This document shows, in pieces, positions 45,313 to 53,970 of a DNA stretch of 64,000 nucleotides (position 1 is the first letter of the stretch; every line of letters begins with the position of its first letter). This DNA is from an uncultured Clostridia bacterium (GTDB lineage Bacteria > Bacillota > Clostridia > Oscillospirales > Ruminococcaceae): assembly GCA_946498095.1 (NCBI GenBank), contig CAMMMX010000010.1:1-64000 (forward strand). The letters run 5' to 3'. Under the pieces are notes generated by a model. The model did not search any database and was not told the origin of the DNA. It saw only the letters and a list, made by a program, of their open reading frames with translations. The translations under genes and the position numbers were made by a program.

Positions 45313-46356
45313 TCAGAACGCCGGAGGTATTAGGTCCAGCCCCGTCGATTCTTCGATCCCCATGATAAGGTTCATGTTCTGGATCGCCTGCCCGGCAGCT
45401 CCCTTGACCATGTTGTCAATGGTGGAAACGAGGATGAGCTTGCCCGCGCGGGCGTCGTGATGGAGTGAGATGTCGCAGTAGTTGGAGTACTTGACGTTTT
45501 TCAGATTGGCGATCTCTCCCTGTGGAAGGACACGCACAAACTTTTCTTTCTCATAAAACGCTTCATATGCCGCTACGATGTCGGAAAAGTCGACGCCCTG
45601 CGCAACATCCGCGTAAATCGTCGACACGATGCCCCGGTTGACAGGCAGCAGATGCGGGACGAACGTTACCGTCACCCGCTTCCCTGCCATATGGGATAAC
45701 GTCTGCTCAATTTCCGGTGTATGGCGGTGGCAGGCAACTTTATAAGGGGCAAAGGCCTCGTTGCAGTCGGGGTAATGGGTATTCTGTGTCAGGCCGCGAC
45801 CCGCGCCGGTCACACCGGATTTGGAGTCGATGACGATACCCTCCGTACGAATCAGGCCCTTGGAGACGGCCGGCGCCAGCCCCAGCCCGATACTGGTGGG
45901 ATAGCAGCCAGGATTCGCAACCAACCTGCTCTCCCCGAGGTTTTGCCTATGAAGCTCGGGGATGCAGTAAACCGCCTGGGAATGGAGCTGCGGCTTGTTA
46001 TAGGACAGCCCGTACCACTCCTTGTAATCCTCCTCCGCTTCCAACCTAAAGTCGGCGCCGAGATCGATAAAAGCCTTGCCCGCCGCCGCACACTTTTCCG
46101 CCAGCTTCTCGCTCAGCCCGTGCGGGAGCGAGGCAAAAACAACGTCGCTTTTCCCGATAACGGCGTCCTCGTTTTGCAGCACGTCGTCGCAAATGCCGCG
46201 CAGGGACGGGTAAACGGCACTCAGCGGCTTCCCTTCAAAGCTGACCGAGCTGACCGCCGCTACCTCCGCGCCGGGATGGCTCATCAGCAGCCTGACCAGC
46301 TCGGCGCCCGCGTAACCGGTCGCCCCGATAATGCCTGCTTTTATTTTACTGCTCAC
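45313..46356 (-). CDS. argC: N-acetyl-gamma-glutamyl-phosphate reductase
   Basis: NADPH reductase, 347 residues. Rossmann GIIGATGYAGAELVRLL is at the N-terminus, the catalytic Cys is in NPGCYPTSIGLGLAPAV, and HRHTPEIEQ and FVPHLLPVNRGIVSTIYA complete the family pattern. The start is a GTG at 46356, with AAAGGAAG about 9 bases before it, overlapping the argH end by 11 bases. An ATG 27 bases upstream lies inside argH and has no site. Confidence 0.94.
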   Translation of the reverse strand: MSSKIKAGIIGATGYAGAELVRLLMSHPGAEVAAVSSVSFEGKPLSAVYPSLRGICDDVLQNEDAVIGKSDVVFASLPHGLSEKLAEKCAAAGKAFIDLGADFRLEAEEDYKEWYGLSYNKPQLHSQAVYCIPELHRQNLGESRLVANPGCYPTSIGLGLAPAVSKGLIRTEGIVIDSKSGVTGAGRGLTQNTHYPDCNEAFAPYKVACHRHTPEIEQTLSHMAGKRVTVTFVPHLLPVNRGIVSTIYADVAQGVDFSDIVAAYEAFYEKEKFVRVLPQGEIANLKNVKYSNYCDISLHHDARAGKLILVSTIDNMVKGAAGQAIQNMNLIMGIEESTGLDLIPPAF

Positions 46357-47725
46357 AACCAAGCACTTCCTTTGCCTTTTCAATCTGTTTCAGGACGCTT
46401 TCCTTTGCAGGTCCCGAATAGACCTTACGCTCCGCTACGCAGGTATCCAGGCTGATCGCCTGATAAACGTCCTCGTCAAATGAGGGGCAGGCTTTACGAT
46501 ACGCATCCAGCTCCAGTTCCTCCAGCGTTGTACCCCTCTCGATGCAAACGGCGACAAGGTGCCCGGTGATTTTGTAAGCGTCCCGGAACGGCAGGCCTTT
46601 TTTCACCAGGTAATCCGCGCAGTCGGTTGCGTTGATAAAGCCTTTGGCGGCGACAGCGCGCATGTTGTCCTTGAGCACGCGCATGGTCCGCAGCATCGGG
46701 ATCATGGTGGACAGGCACAGCTTGACGGTGTCCACCGCGTCGAACACCGCTTCCTTGTCCTCCTGCATATCCTTATTGTACGCAAGCGGCAAGCCCTTCA
46801 TCATGGTCAGCAGCGTGACGACGTCCCCGATGACGCGCCCCGTTTTGCCGCGGACAAGTTCGGTGATGTCCGGGTTCTTTTTCTGCGGCATGATACTCGA
46901 GCCAGTAGCATAAGCGTCATCCAGCTCGATGAATTTGAACTCCCAAGAGCACCACAGGATAATTTCCTCAGAAAGGCGCGACAGGTGCATCATCAGCATC
47001 GCGATGTCGCCTGCAAGCTCGATACAGAAATCCCGGTCGGACACACCGTCAAGGCTGTTGTCCGTCACCGACGAAAACTGCAACAAATCACATACCCGCT
47101 GGCGGTCGATCGGATAGGTCGTGGAGGCCAGCGCGCCGCTGCCCAGCGGCATGACATTGATGCGCTCCGCGCATTGGTCCAGGCGCTGTATATCCCGCAA
47201 AAGCATCTGGACATACGCCATCAAGTGATGGGCAAAGGTGATGGGCTGCGCGCGCTGCAGGTGGGTGTAGCCCGGCATGACCGTTTCGGTATGCTGCGAT
47301 GCGATGTCGCAAAGCGTCAAAGCCAAATCGCGCGCCAATACGCGGATTTCTTTTGCTTCGTCGCGCAAATACAGGCGGATGTCCAGCGCCACCTGATCGT
47401 TACGGCTGCGCGCGGTATGCAGCCGCTTGCCCGCGTCCCCGATCCGGCTTGTCAGCTGCGCTTCGACAAACATATGGATATCCTCCGCAGTAGGATCGAA
47501 CGTCAGCGCGCCGCTTTCGATATCCGCGAGGATCCCTTCCAGCCCCTTGACGATGCTCTCCGCATCCGTTTTATCGATGATCCCCGCTTCCCCCAGCATG
47601 GTTGCGTGGGCGATGCTGCCCTGTATGTCGTGCCGGTACATCCGGCAGTCGAAAGAAATAGAGGAATTAAAGTCGTTGACCTTTTCGTCAACCTCCTTGG
47701 AAAACCTGCCTGCCCATAACTTCAT
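46346..47725 (-). CDS. argH: Argininosuccinate lyase
   Basis: Final step to arginine and fumarate, 459 residues. MKLWAGRFSKEVDEKVNDFNSSI at the N-terminus, TARSRNDQVALD, HLQRAQPITFAHHL and the fumarase-superfamily signature GSSIMPQKKNPD are present. ATG 47725 is preceded by AAAGGTG. A further in-frame ATG at 47761 is unlikely. It lies 117 bases downstream of argG. Confidence 0.96.
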   Translation of the reverse strand: MKLWAGRFSKEVDEKVNDFNSSISFDCRMYRHDIQGSIAHATMLGEAGIIDKTDAESIVKGLEGILADIESGALTFDPTAEDIHMFVEAQLTSRIGDAGKRLHTARSRNDQVALDIRLYLRDEAKEIRVLARDLALTLCDIASQHTETVMPGYTHLQRAQPITFAHHLMAYVQMLLRDIQRLDQCAERINVMPLGSGALASTTYPIDRQRVCDLLQFSSVTDNSLDGVSDRDFCIELAGDIAMLMMHLSRLSEEIILWCSWEFKFIELDDAYATGSSIMPQKKNPDITELVRGKTGRVIGDVVTLLTMMKGLPLAYNKDMQEDKEAVFDAVDTVKLCLSTMIPMLRTMRVLKDNMRAVAAKGFINATDCADYLVKKGLPFRDAYKITGHLVAVCIERGTTLEELELDAYRKACPSFDEDVYQAISLDTCVAERKVYSGPAKESVLKQIEKAKEVLGCEQ

Positions 47726-47842
47726 GGCTTGTATCACCTTTTCGTTGGATTTGTTGTCCATCCGGCCCCTGCCGGAAGAAAGATTGACAGCAATGGGGGC
47801 GCTTCCCGTCCTCCATTGCTGCGCAATTGCCGTCAGGCGGCC

Positions 47843-49066
47843 TTATTTGACGTTCCTTTTCTCGTCCAGCATCGCTTTGACCTTAATCGGCAGACCGAAC
47901 AGGTTGATGAAGCCCTGCGAGTCCATCTGGTCATAGACGTCGTCCTCGCCGAAGGTGGCGACCTCCTCGTCGTACAACGTATACGGCGAGCAAACGCCGG
48001 CGTTGATGATGTTGCCTTTGTACAGCTTCAGCTTCACGTCCCCGGTTACGGTCTCCTGCGTCGAATCGACGAAAGCGCTGAGCGCTTCCCGCAGGGGCGT
48101 GTACCACTGCCCGTAATAGACAAGGTCCGCAAATTTCAGCGCAACCTGCTGTTTGTAATGCATGGTGTCACGGTCGAGGCAAAGCGTCTCCAGCACCTCA
48201 TGCGCGTGATAGAGGATGGTGCCGCCGGGGGTTTCGTATACGCCCCTGGACTTCATGCCCACCAAACGGTTTTCAACAAGGTCGGCAATGCCGATACCGT
48301 TTTTGCCGCCGAGCTCGTTGAGCTTCTGAATCAGTTCCACGCCGCCCATTTTTACGCCGTCCAGTGCAACCGGGATGCCCTTTTCGAACGAGATGGTCAC
48401 GTAGGTGTCCTCATCGGGCGCCCGTTCCGGGGAGACGCCCATCTCAAGGATTTTATCGTAATCGGGTTCGTTCATCGGATCCTCCAGATCCAGTCCTTCA
48501 TGGGAGAGGTGCCAGAGGTTCTTGTCCTTGGAATAGTTGGTCTCCCGCGTCAGCGCAATCGGAACGTTTTTGGCGATCGCGTAGTCGATCTCCTCGTCAC
48601 GGGATTTCAGCTCCCAGACCCGCCACGGCGCGATGATCTTCATGTTCGGCGCAAAAGCCTTAATCGCCAGCTCGAAACGAACCTGATCGTTCCCCTTGCC
48701 GGTGCAGCCGTGGACGATGGCGTCCGCGCCCTCCGCTTTTGCAATTTCGACAATCCGCTTGGCGATAATCGGACGCGCAAAGGAAGTGCCCAGCAGGTAT
48801 TTATTTTCATAGACCGCGCCGGCCTTTATCGTTGGGAATATGTAGTCCTCCACGAACTCTTTGGTCAGATCCTCGATATACAGCTTGGAGGCGCCGGTTT
48901 TGATGGCCTTCTCATGGAGGCCGTCCAGTTCACCGCCCTGGCCGACGTCGGCTGCCACGGCGATAACCTCGCAGCCGTAGTTCTCCTTCAGCCACGGAAT
49001 GATAATGGAGGTGTCCAGCCCTCCTGAATATGCAAGCACGACTTTTTTAATCTGGGTATCCTTCAT
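47843..49066 (-). CDS. argG: Argininosuccinate synthase
   Basis: Joins citrulline and aspartate using ATP, 407 residues. [18 protein letters not shown] is the PP-loop; [48 protein letters not shown] and [18 protein letters not shown] follow. First gene of the arginine operon, with a promoter and a leader hairpin upstream. Confidence 0.97.
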   Translation of the reverse strand: MKDTQIKKVVLAYSGGLDTSIIIPWLKENYGCEVIAVAADVGQGGELDGLHEKAIKTGASKLYIEDLTKEFVEDYIFPTIKAGAVYENKYLLGTSFARPIIAKRIVEIAKAEGADAIVHGCTGKGNDQVRFELAIKAFAPNMKIIAPWRVWELKSRDEEIDYAIAKNVPIALTRETNYSKDKNLWHLSHEGLDLEDPMNEPDYDKILEMGVSPERAPDEDTYVTISFEKGIPVALDGVKMGGVELIQKLNELGGKNGIGIADLVENRLVGMKSRGVYETPGGTILYHAHEVLETLCLDRDTMHYKQQVALKFADLVYYGQWYTPLREALSAFVDSTQETVTGDVKLKLYKGNIINAGVCSPYTLYDEEVATFGEDDVYDQMDSQGFINLFGLPIKVKAMLDEKRNVK

Positions 49067-49097
49067 ATTGATGCGCTTCCTTTCTTCACATGTTACC

Positions 49098-49124
49098 GAA
49101 ACAGGCTGCGGATGTGCCTGTTTC
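49098..49124 (-). promoter_or_regulatory. Leader hairpin of the arginine operon
   Basis: GAAACAGGC (49124-49116) and GCCTGTTTC (49106-49098) on the minus strand pair perfectly over 9 bp around a 9-base loop. It starts about 7 bases after the predicted transcription start and 30 bases before argG. There is no T-run, so it is a 5' stabilising or protein-binding stem rather than a terminator. Confidence 0.6.
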
Positions 49125-49137
49125 CTCCTCAGTGAAT

Positions 49138-49166
49138 ATTATACATTGATATGCATTCGTTTGCAA
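49138..49166 (-). promoter_or_regulatory. Arginine operon promoter with possible ArgR boxes
   Basis: The minus strand reads TTGCAA (49166-49161), 17 bases, TATAAT (49143-49138), followed by a predicted start near 49131. The spacer and flanks contain AATGCATAT and TGTATAATATTCA, which resemble degenerate ArgR/AhrC half-sites (TGAAT-AT-rich-ATTCA). The promoter call is solid. The operator call is a guess from similarity and from the expected regulation of this operon. Confidence 0.65.
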
Positions 49167-49234
49167 TATTTTATACATTAAAATAATCACCAATGTTTTC
49201 TCCCCATCCCGCGCGTTTTTAAGCGGATTTTCCT

Positions 49235-49294
49235 ATAAAAGACTTATCCGGCCGCAGCGAAAGCGGGGCGGGCCTCCGCCTACCCGTCTTTTAT
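49235..49294. repeat. Long GC-rich hairpin closed by ATAAAAGAC/GTCTTTTAT
   Basis: ATAAAAGAC (49235-49243) and GTCTTTTAT (49286-49294) are exact complements. Between them lies a GC-rich stretch that can itself fold (GGCGG/CCGCC). The arms end in A- or T-rich sequence, so it could stop transcription in either direction between the divergent argG and flavin reductase genes. No other feature was seen in the 49170-49440 gap. Confidence 0.5.
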
Positions 49295-49445
49295 TATAAT
49301 CAATCAGACCTGAAAATACAATGCTTTTCCGGGAAAGGCCTACTTTTTTCGCTTGTGTTGTGTTATACTGAATACAGCGGCAACTGCATCCGTTTACCTG
49401 CCAGCGAATAGACTGGTAACGTACACTGAAATAGGAGGTCATCAA

Positions 49446-49952
49446 ATGGGCACTTTTATGAAACGCGACATCAGCAGCGTCGCGATCAAACCCTATGACT
49501 TAATCGGCAAGGGGTGGTTTCTGATTACGGCCGGGACGCCACAGGACCATAACACCATGACAGCAAGCTGGGGGATGACCGGCGTTCTCTGGGGCAAAAA
49601 TGTCGTCTGCGTCGCTATCCGCCCGCAGCGCTACACCTTCGGTTACGTGGACAAAGGCGATACCTTCACGCTTTCCTTTTTCCATGAGGAGCATCGCCGC
49701 GCCCTATCGATCTGCGGCTCGAAATCCGGACGGGACTGCGACAAGGAAAAGGAAGCCGGCCTGACCAGCGTCACGGTGGACGGGCACCTGACTTATGAGG
49801 AAGCATACGCTTTCGTCGCCTGCAAAAAGCTTTACTGCCAGGATATCGACCCCGCTATGTTCATCGACCCGTCGCTGGACAATGCTCATTATCCCCAGAA
49901 GGACTACCATCGGATGTTTATCGCGGAAATTACCGACCTCTATGTGAAATAA
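49446..49952 (+). CDS. Flavin reductase-family protein (FMN-binding split barrel)
   Basis: 168 residues from ATG 49446, which has AGGAGG 7 bases upstream. WFLITAGTPQDHNTMTASWGMTGVLWGKNVVCVAIRPQRYTFGYVDKGDTFTLSFF is the FMN-binding barrel pattern, with HNTMTASWG at the phosphate site. Such proteins reduce FMN or act as small oxidoreductases. It is first of a plus-strand series with pyrB (20 bases later) and thioredoxin, which could suggest a redox link, though this is speculative. Confidence 0.87.
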   Translation: MGTFMKRDISSVAIKPYDLIGKGWFLITAGTPQDHNTMTASWGMTGVLWGKNVVCVAIRPQRYTFGYVDKGDTFTLSFFHEEHRRALSICGSKSGRDCDKEKEAGLTSVTVDGHLTYEEAYAFVACKKLYCQDIDPAMFIDPSLDNAHYPQKDYHRMFIAEITDLYVK

Positions 49953-49972
49953 AGAAAGGCTGAAATTAGGAA

Positions 49973-51070
49973 ATGACAGGATGTGCAATTACCCTATCCT
50001 ATCCCCGCCGCAACCTCATCGATCTCAGCGATTTCTCAGCTGAGGAGGTAAACGCGCTGCTCGCGCTTGCTGCGGACATCAAGAAGAATCCGGCGGCCTA
50101 CCAGGACGCCTGCCGCGGGCGGGTTATGGCTACGCTGTTTTACGAGCCCTCCACCCGGACGCAGCTGTCCTTCCAGACGGCCATGCTGCGGTTGGGCGGA
50201 TCGGTGATCGGGTTCGACAACCCCGGGAATTCCTCTGTTTCCAAGGGGGAATGCCTGACGGATACCACGACCATTGTCAGCGGCTATTCCGACGTGCTGG
50301 TTATCCGTCACCCCAAGGAGGGCGCCGCGCGGGCGGCTTCCCTCAAATCCAAGTGCAGTGTCGTCAACGCCGGCGACGGCGGGCATCTGCACCCGACCCA
50401 GACGCTCACCGACCTGCTGACGCTTTCCCAGGAAAAGGGGCGTCTCACCGGGCTGACCATCGGCTTGTGCGGCGACCTGAAAAACGGGCGTACGGTACAT
50501 TCCCTCATCCGCGCTATGAGCGCCTACCCGGGAAACCGTTTCATCCTGATCTCCACGCCCTATCTGGCGCTGCCGGATTATTCCAAGGCCGTGCTCGAAG
50601 CGTCCGGCTGTGCGTATGAGGAGGTCAGCAGCCTGGAAGAAGCCATCCCCCAGCTGGACGTTCTGTATATGACGCGGATCCAGAAGGAGCGTTTTGAAAG
50701 CGAGGAGGCCTACCGGCAGGAGAAGGATGTTTATATCCTGACCAAGGAAAAGCTGGAGAAAGGCAAACAAGACCTGCTCGTACTGCATCCCCTGCCGCGG
50801 GTGGACGAGATTTCCTACGAGGTGGACGACGATCCCCGGGCGATGTACTTTGACCAGGCGGTGTACGGGATGTATGTGCGGATGGCGCTGGTATATACCT
50901 TGTTGCTCGGTACTCCTGCCCCGTTGACGGACACCTTCATCAAAGCGCCTGCGCACACCTGCTCTAACCCCAACTGCATCACGAGAAGCGAGCCGAACCT
51001 GCCCCACTATTACGTCATGGAGACCGGTTCGGAGCAATGTGCCTATTGCAGCCATGCTCCCCTGCGTTAA
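49973..51070 (+). CDS. pyrB: Aspartate carbamoyltransferase with PyrI-like zinc tail
   Basis: First committed pyrimidine step. Residues 1-320 are a full catalytic chain: YEPSTRTQLSFQTAMLRLGG (carbamoyl phosphate), GDGGHLHPTQTLTDLLTL, LCGDLKNGRTVHSLI and LVLHPLPRVDEISYEVDDD. The last 35 residues read CSNPNCITRSE...HYYVMETGSEQCAYCSH, four cysteines in the CxxxxC...CxxC spacing of the zinc domain of the regulatory chain PyrI. The allosteric nucleotide-binding half of PyrI is missing. At 365 residues it is about 50 longer than a plain PyrB. No separate pyrI is in the window. Confidence 0.93.
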   Translation: MTGCAITLSYPRRNLIDLSDFSAEEVNALLALAADIKKNPAAYQDACRGRVMATLFYEPSTRTQLSFQTAMLRLGGSVIGFDNPGNSSVSKGECLTDTTTIVSGYSDVLVIRHPKEGAARAASLKSKCSVVNAGDGGHLHPTQTLTDLLTLSQEKGRLTGLTIGLCGDLKNGRTVHSLIRAMSAYPGNRFILISTPYLALPDYSKAVLEASGCAYEEVSSLEEAIPQLDVLYMTRIQKERFESEEAYRQEKDVYILTKEKLEKGKQDLLVLHPLPRVDEISYEVDDDPRAMYFDQAVYGMYVRMALVYTLLLGTPAPLTDTFIKAPAHTCSNPNCITRSEPNLPHYYVMETGSEQCAYCSHAPLR

Positions 51071-51108
51071 GCCGGCCGGTGAGGCGTTAAGCAGAAAGGA
51101 CGATAGAA

Positions 51109-51426
51109 ATGAGTGAGAAGATAAAAATGATCGAGGGCGACCTGGAAAAGGTAATCGCCCAAGCGGATAAGCCTGTTCTGGTGGACTTTTATTCAGTTAC
51201 CTGCGGTCCCTGCCGGATGCTGGCTCCTATTATGGACGAGATTGCCGACGAACTGTCTGACCAGGTGCTGGTCTGCAAGGCGAATGTAGCGGACAACATG
51301 GAAAGCGCCCAAAAATATGGGATTATGGGCGTCCCTACGGTGATCCTGTTCCGGGACGGCAAGCCCGATAAGGTTTCCGTCGGGCTGCGGGACAAGGCGT
51401 TCCTGCTGGACATGATTGGGGAATAA
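51109..51426 (+). CDS. trxA: Thioredoxin
   Basis: 105 residues with active site TCGPCRMLAPIMDE (CGPC), the buried Asp in VLVDFYS, and cis-Pro in IMGVPTVILFRDG. GAAAGGACG precedes the ATG. It lies 38 bases after pyrB and ends just before a strong terminator, so it probably closes that transcript. Several thioredoxin paralogues are usual in such genomes; this one is a complete, ordinary member. Confidence 0.93.
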   Translation: MSEKIKMIEGDLEKVIAQADKPVLVDFYSVTCGPCRMLAPIMDEIADELSDQVLVCKANVADNMESAQKYGIMGVPTVILFRDGKPDKVSVGLRDKAFLLDMIGE

Positions 51427-51440
51427 CTGCCTGCGGGAAG

Positions 51441-51476
51441 GGCGCGTTCTCTTGATGGAGAGAACGCGCCTTTTTT
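51441..51476 (+). terminator. Intrinsic terminator after thioredoxin
   Basis: GGCGCGTTCTC (51441-51451) pairs with GAGAACGCGCC (51460-51470) and is followed by T6. It sits 15 bases after the thioredoxin stop codon. Confidence 0.92.
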
Positions 51477-51772
51477 CTGTCGCCGGGTTGTTCCGATACA
51501 TGGCAGTGCCGAATCGGTTACAGCATCACGGGATCAATTTTTAAATATACATTTAGTAAATATTCTATCTAAATCAACAAAAAAACATCATAAAAATATG
51601 GAGCGAAACGTTTATTTTAAATGTTGCACAAATTTTTTTATGATATTTTATGCATTAAATCAATATACTTTTGGGGATAAATTGGTTTATAATGATGTCA
51701 TAGGACGGACAGGGAAAGAAACAACGCTTCGCCCTAACACAAGTATCTCAATGAACAAGGGAGGTTACTATT

Positions 51773-53125
51773 TTGAAACACTTGAAAAACAGCTTGGCAT
51801 GTATCCTGTGTACCGCCGCATTGCTCAGTGTGACGGCGTGTGGAAATGGCGGCGGCCAATCCGAGGAGCCTGAAAAAACTTCTTCCGAAATTGTATTGAC
51901 CAACAAAACGTTAAAATGGATGTCCAATTGGGCGATGAATCCCGAAGAAGGAGGAGAGGATCGCCCGGAACTGAAGATGTTCAAAGAAAAATACGGCGGA
52001 CAGGTGGAAGATACCGTGGTCGTCTGGGATGAGAGAGTGGATGCGATCACTTCGGCTGCCATGAGCGATGATTGCCCGGATATGACCGGTTTCTGGTACG
52101 AATTGATGCCCGCCGGCTTTCACAATGGCCTTTATCGCCAAGTCGACGATATCATTGATGTCAACGCGGCGGGTTGGAAAAACCTCAGACCGGTTCTCGA
52201 TCTGTATACCTATGACGGGCATCATTATGTACCGACGCCGGTCGTTTCCGATTATGGCATCCTCATCTATAACAAGGAAACGATAAAAAAATATAATTTG
52301 GAAGATCCGCGTGAGTTGTTCCGCCAAGGCAAATGGACGTGGGATAAAATGCTGGACATGATGAAACAATTCACCAATCCGTCGGACACACAGGGAGGGA
52401 AATTCGGCCGTTACGGAATCGACGGCGGGAGCTATGCCTATAACATGCATATGACGAGCGGAACCCCGTTTGTCAGCTTGACTTCAGATTGTAAACTGCA
52501 AAGCAACCTGCGCAGCAAAGATGTTGAGGCATACATGAATTTCATCTCGGATATGAAAGAAGCCGGCGTAATGTTCCCACAATGGGAGAATGGAAACGCG
52601 ATTGTCGAGGACAGTGTTACAACCGGTAAGACCTTGTTCTTCGACACCGGGTTGTGGGCCTACTCGAATTATACCATCAAGAAATACGCAATGTATGACA
52701 ACGCCTCGTTTGTACCTTACCCAAAGAATCCTTCCTCCGACAAATATTATCGTGGCATCAGTATTGATCCGCATATGGTTTTTGGCGGCGCTAAAAATAT
52801 TGAGGGGATCAAAGCCTGGCAAGAGTGCCGGATATTAGTCAACCAGGACCCCGTCGAAAAAAAGAAGACGGAAGCCGTTCGCATGAGCCAGGATCCCGCT
52901 GTAGGCGAAGGCTACAGCCAGGACGATATGGATTTTTATTACGAAATGGCGGATTTGAGTCAATTTAGCCCTGTGGTGGACTGGAGTAACGGACTGGGCG
53001 TGGACGGCGTCAACGGCAGCGCTCTCGTACACGGAGTCTGGGTGGAGGATAAGCCTTGGGCGACTGTCCGTGAAGAATACGCCCCCTTGTTTGACGCGGC
53101 GATCAGCCAGGCAAACGGCGACTGA
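51773..53125 (+). CDS. Extracellular solute-binding lipoprotein (ABC importer type)
   Basis: 450 residues. It has a lipoprotein signal, MKHLKNSLACILCTAALLSVTAC (lipobox SVTAC, Cys about 23), then a Gly/Glu linker and a family 1 solute-binding fold (FVPYPKNPSSDKYYRGISIDPHMVFGGAKNIEG and similar). This class usually binds sugars or oligosaccharides. The start is TTG with GGGAGG 8 bases upstream. No permease or ATPase gene is adjacent, which is unusual. The preceding 270 bases (51500-51772) are AT-rich and must hold its promoter; I see no clear consensus. A terminator follows. Confidence 0.88.
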   Translation: MKHLKNSLACILCTAALLSVTACGNGGGQSEEPEKTSSEIVLTNKTLKWMSNWAMNPEEGGEDRPELKMFKEKYGGQVEDTVVVWDERVDAITSAAMSDDCPDMTGFWYELMPAGFHNGLYRQVDDIIDVNAAGWKNLRPVLDLYTYDGHHYVPTPVVSDYGILIYNKETIKKYNLEDPRELFRQGKWTWDKMLDMMKQFTNPSDTQGGKFGRYGIDGGSYAYNMHMTSGTPFVSLTSDCKLQSNLRSKDVEAYMNFISDMKEAGVMFPQWENGNAIVEDSVTTGKTLFFDTGLWAYSNYTIKKYAMYDNASFVPYPKNPSSDKYYRGISIDPHMVFGGAKNIEGIKAWQECRILVNQDPVEKKKTEAVRMSQDPAVGEGYSQDDMDFYYEMADLSQFSPVVDWSNGLGVDGVNGSALVHGVWVEDKPWATVREEYAPLFDAAISQANGD

Positions 53126-53158
53126 CCATTCCCTTATGGTTTGCTTTCAAGGGACAAG

Positions 53159-53190
53159 AAAACGGCCGTCCTGAAAAGGACGGCCGTTTT
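53159..53190. terminator. Bidirectional terminator between converging genes
   Basis: AAAACGGCCGTCC and GGACGGCCGTTTT pair around a short TGAAAA loop, with A/T runs at both ends. It separates the plus-strand lipoprotein gene from the minus-strand NUDIX gene and can serve both. Confidence 0.9.
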
Positions 53191-53674
53191 AGGATTCACT
53201 GTCCCCCACACCGTAAAGGGAATAGGGACCTTTTGCAGCGTTGGAGCGAAAATCCATCGCCCCGTAGGACTGTTCGCCATGTTGCAGAAGGGATTGAAGC
53301 AGTACACGCGTCAAGTCCGTCAGGTGGGGGTGCTGGAGGGCGTCCGGTACGGGCAGGAAGAGCGCTTCGCTGTTCTCCTTCCCATCGGACACCGCCTCGC
53401 CGCCCAGATAGGACATCAGAAACACCGCGTACCAGTCCCTTTTATTAAAGCGCATCGCAAGCAATCGCTGTGCCCGCGCCTCTATCCTGGTTTCTTCCCG
53501 CACTTCCCTGGCTGCCGCATCCTCCGGAAGTTCCCCCTTGTGGAGGTAGCCGCCGGGAATCAGCAGCTTGCCCTGCGCCGGGCCGTATGTATGCCGGACC
53601 AGCAGCACCTGGTTCCCTTTCAGGACGACGCATCCGACTGATTTTTCAAAATTTTCGATTTCTAAATCTTCCAT
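53189..53674 (-). CDS. NUDIX hydrolase
   Basis: 161 residues; the box is GGYLHKGELPEDAAAREVREETRI (about 41-64), with the usual Glu residues but Arg in place of the final Gly in EETRI. The N-terminal part KSVGCVVLKGNQVLLVRHTYGPAQGKLLIPGG fits ADP-ribose or nucleotide-sugar pyrophosphatases. The stop codon is at the base of the shared terminator. Substrate unknown. Confidence 0.85.
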   Translation of the reverse strand: MEDLEIENFEKSVGCVVLKGNQVLLVRHTYGPAQGKLLIPGGYLHKGELPEDAAAREVREETRIEARAQRLLAMRFNKRDWYAVFLMSYLGGEAVSDGKENSEALFLPVPDALQHPHLTDLTRVLLQSLLQHGEQSYGAMDFRSNAAKGPYSLYGVGDSES

Positions 53675-53755
53675 ATCGCTTTTCCCCTTTTTTCATGCAG
53701 TCCTGCCCGTATAGAATCGCCGGATCAGGCAAATACTACCGGCGAGGTGATAAAC

Positions 53756-53929
53756 ATGTCTGCGAAAATGCATTTTGACCGTGAGGCACAGGAATACTTC
53801 GATTCGCTGCCGAAATTCATTCAAGAATCCGTGATGCAGGGAAACCAGGACATCTGCTCCAAAGAAGAACTGATGCAGTGCGCGAAAAACCTGATGAACC
53901 AAAACAGCAATCCGTCACAGCATGCCTGA
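53756..53929 (+). CDS. Small uncharacterised protein (57 residues)
   Basis: MSAKMHFDREAQEYFDSLP, then a helical, acidic stretch with Cys at about 34 and 42, and a Ser/Asn-rich end. ATG 53756 is preceded by GCGAGGTG at about 6 bases; a GTG at 53747 is in frame but sits within that site. No membrane segment or known motif is visible. A strong terminator follows 12 bases after the stop, which supports a real gene. Confidence 0.65.
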   Translation: MSAKMHFDREAQEYFDSLPKFIQESVMQGNQDICSKEELMQCAKNLMNQNSNPSQHA

Positions 53930-53940
53930 GAACGCCTGGA

Positions 53941-53968
53941 AAGGGCCGGAGCCGCCGCTCCGGCCCTT
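53941..53968. terminator. Terminator shared by the small protein and amidohydrolase genes
   Basis: AAGGGCCGGAGC (53941-53952) pairs with GCTCCGGCCCTT (53957-53968) over a 4-base loop. It lies between converging genes, with a short TTT on the plus strand and TTCC on the minus strand. Confidence 0.8.
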
Positions 53969-53970
53969 TG

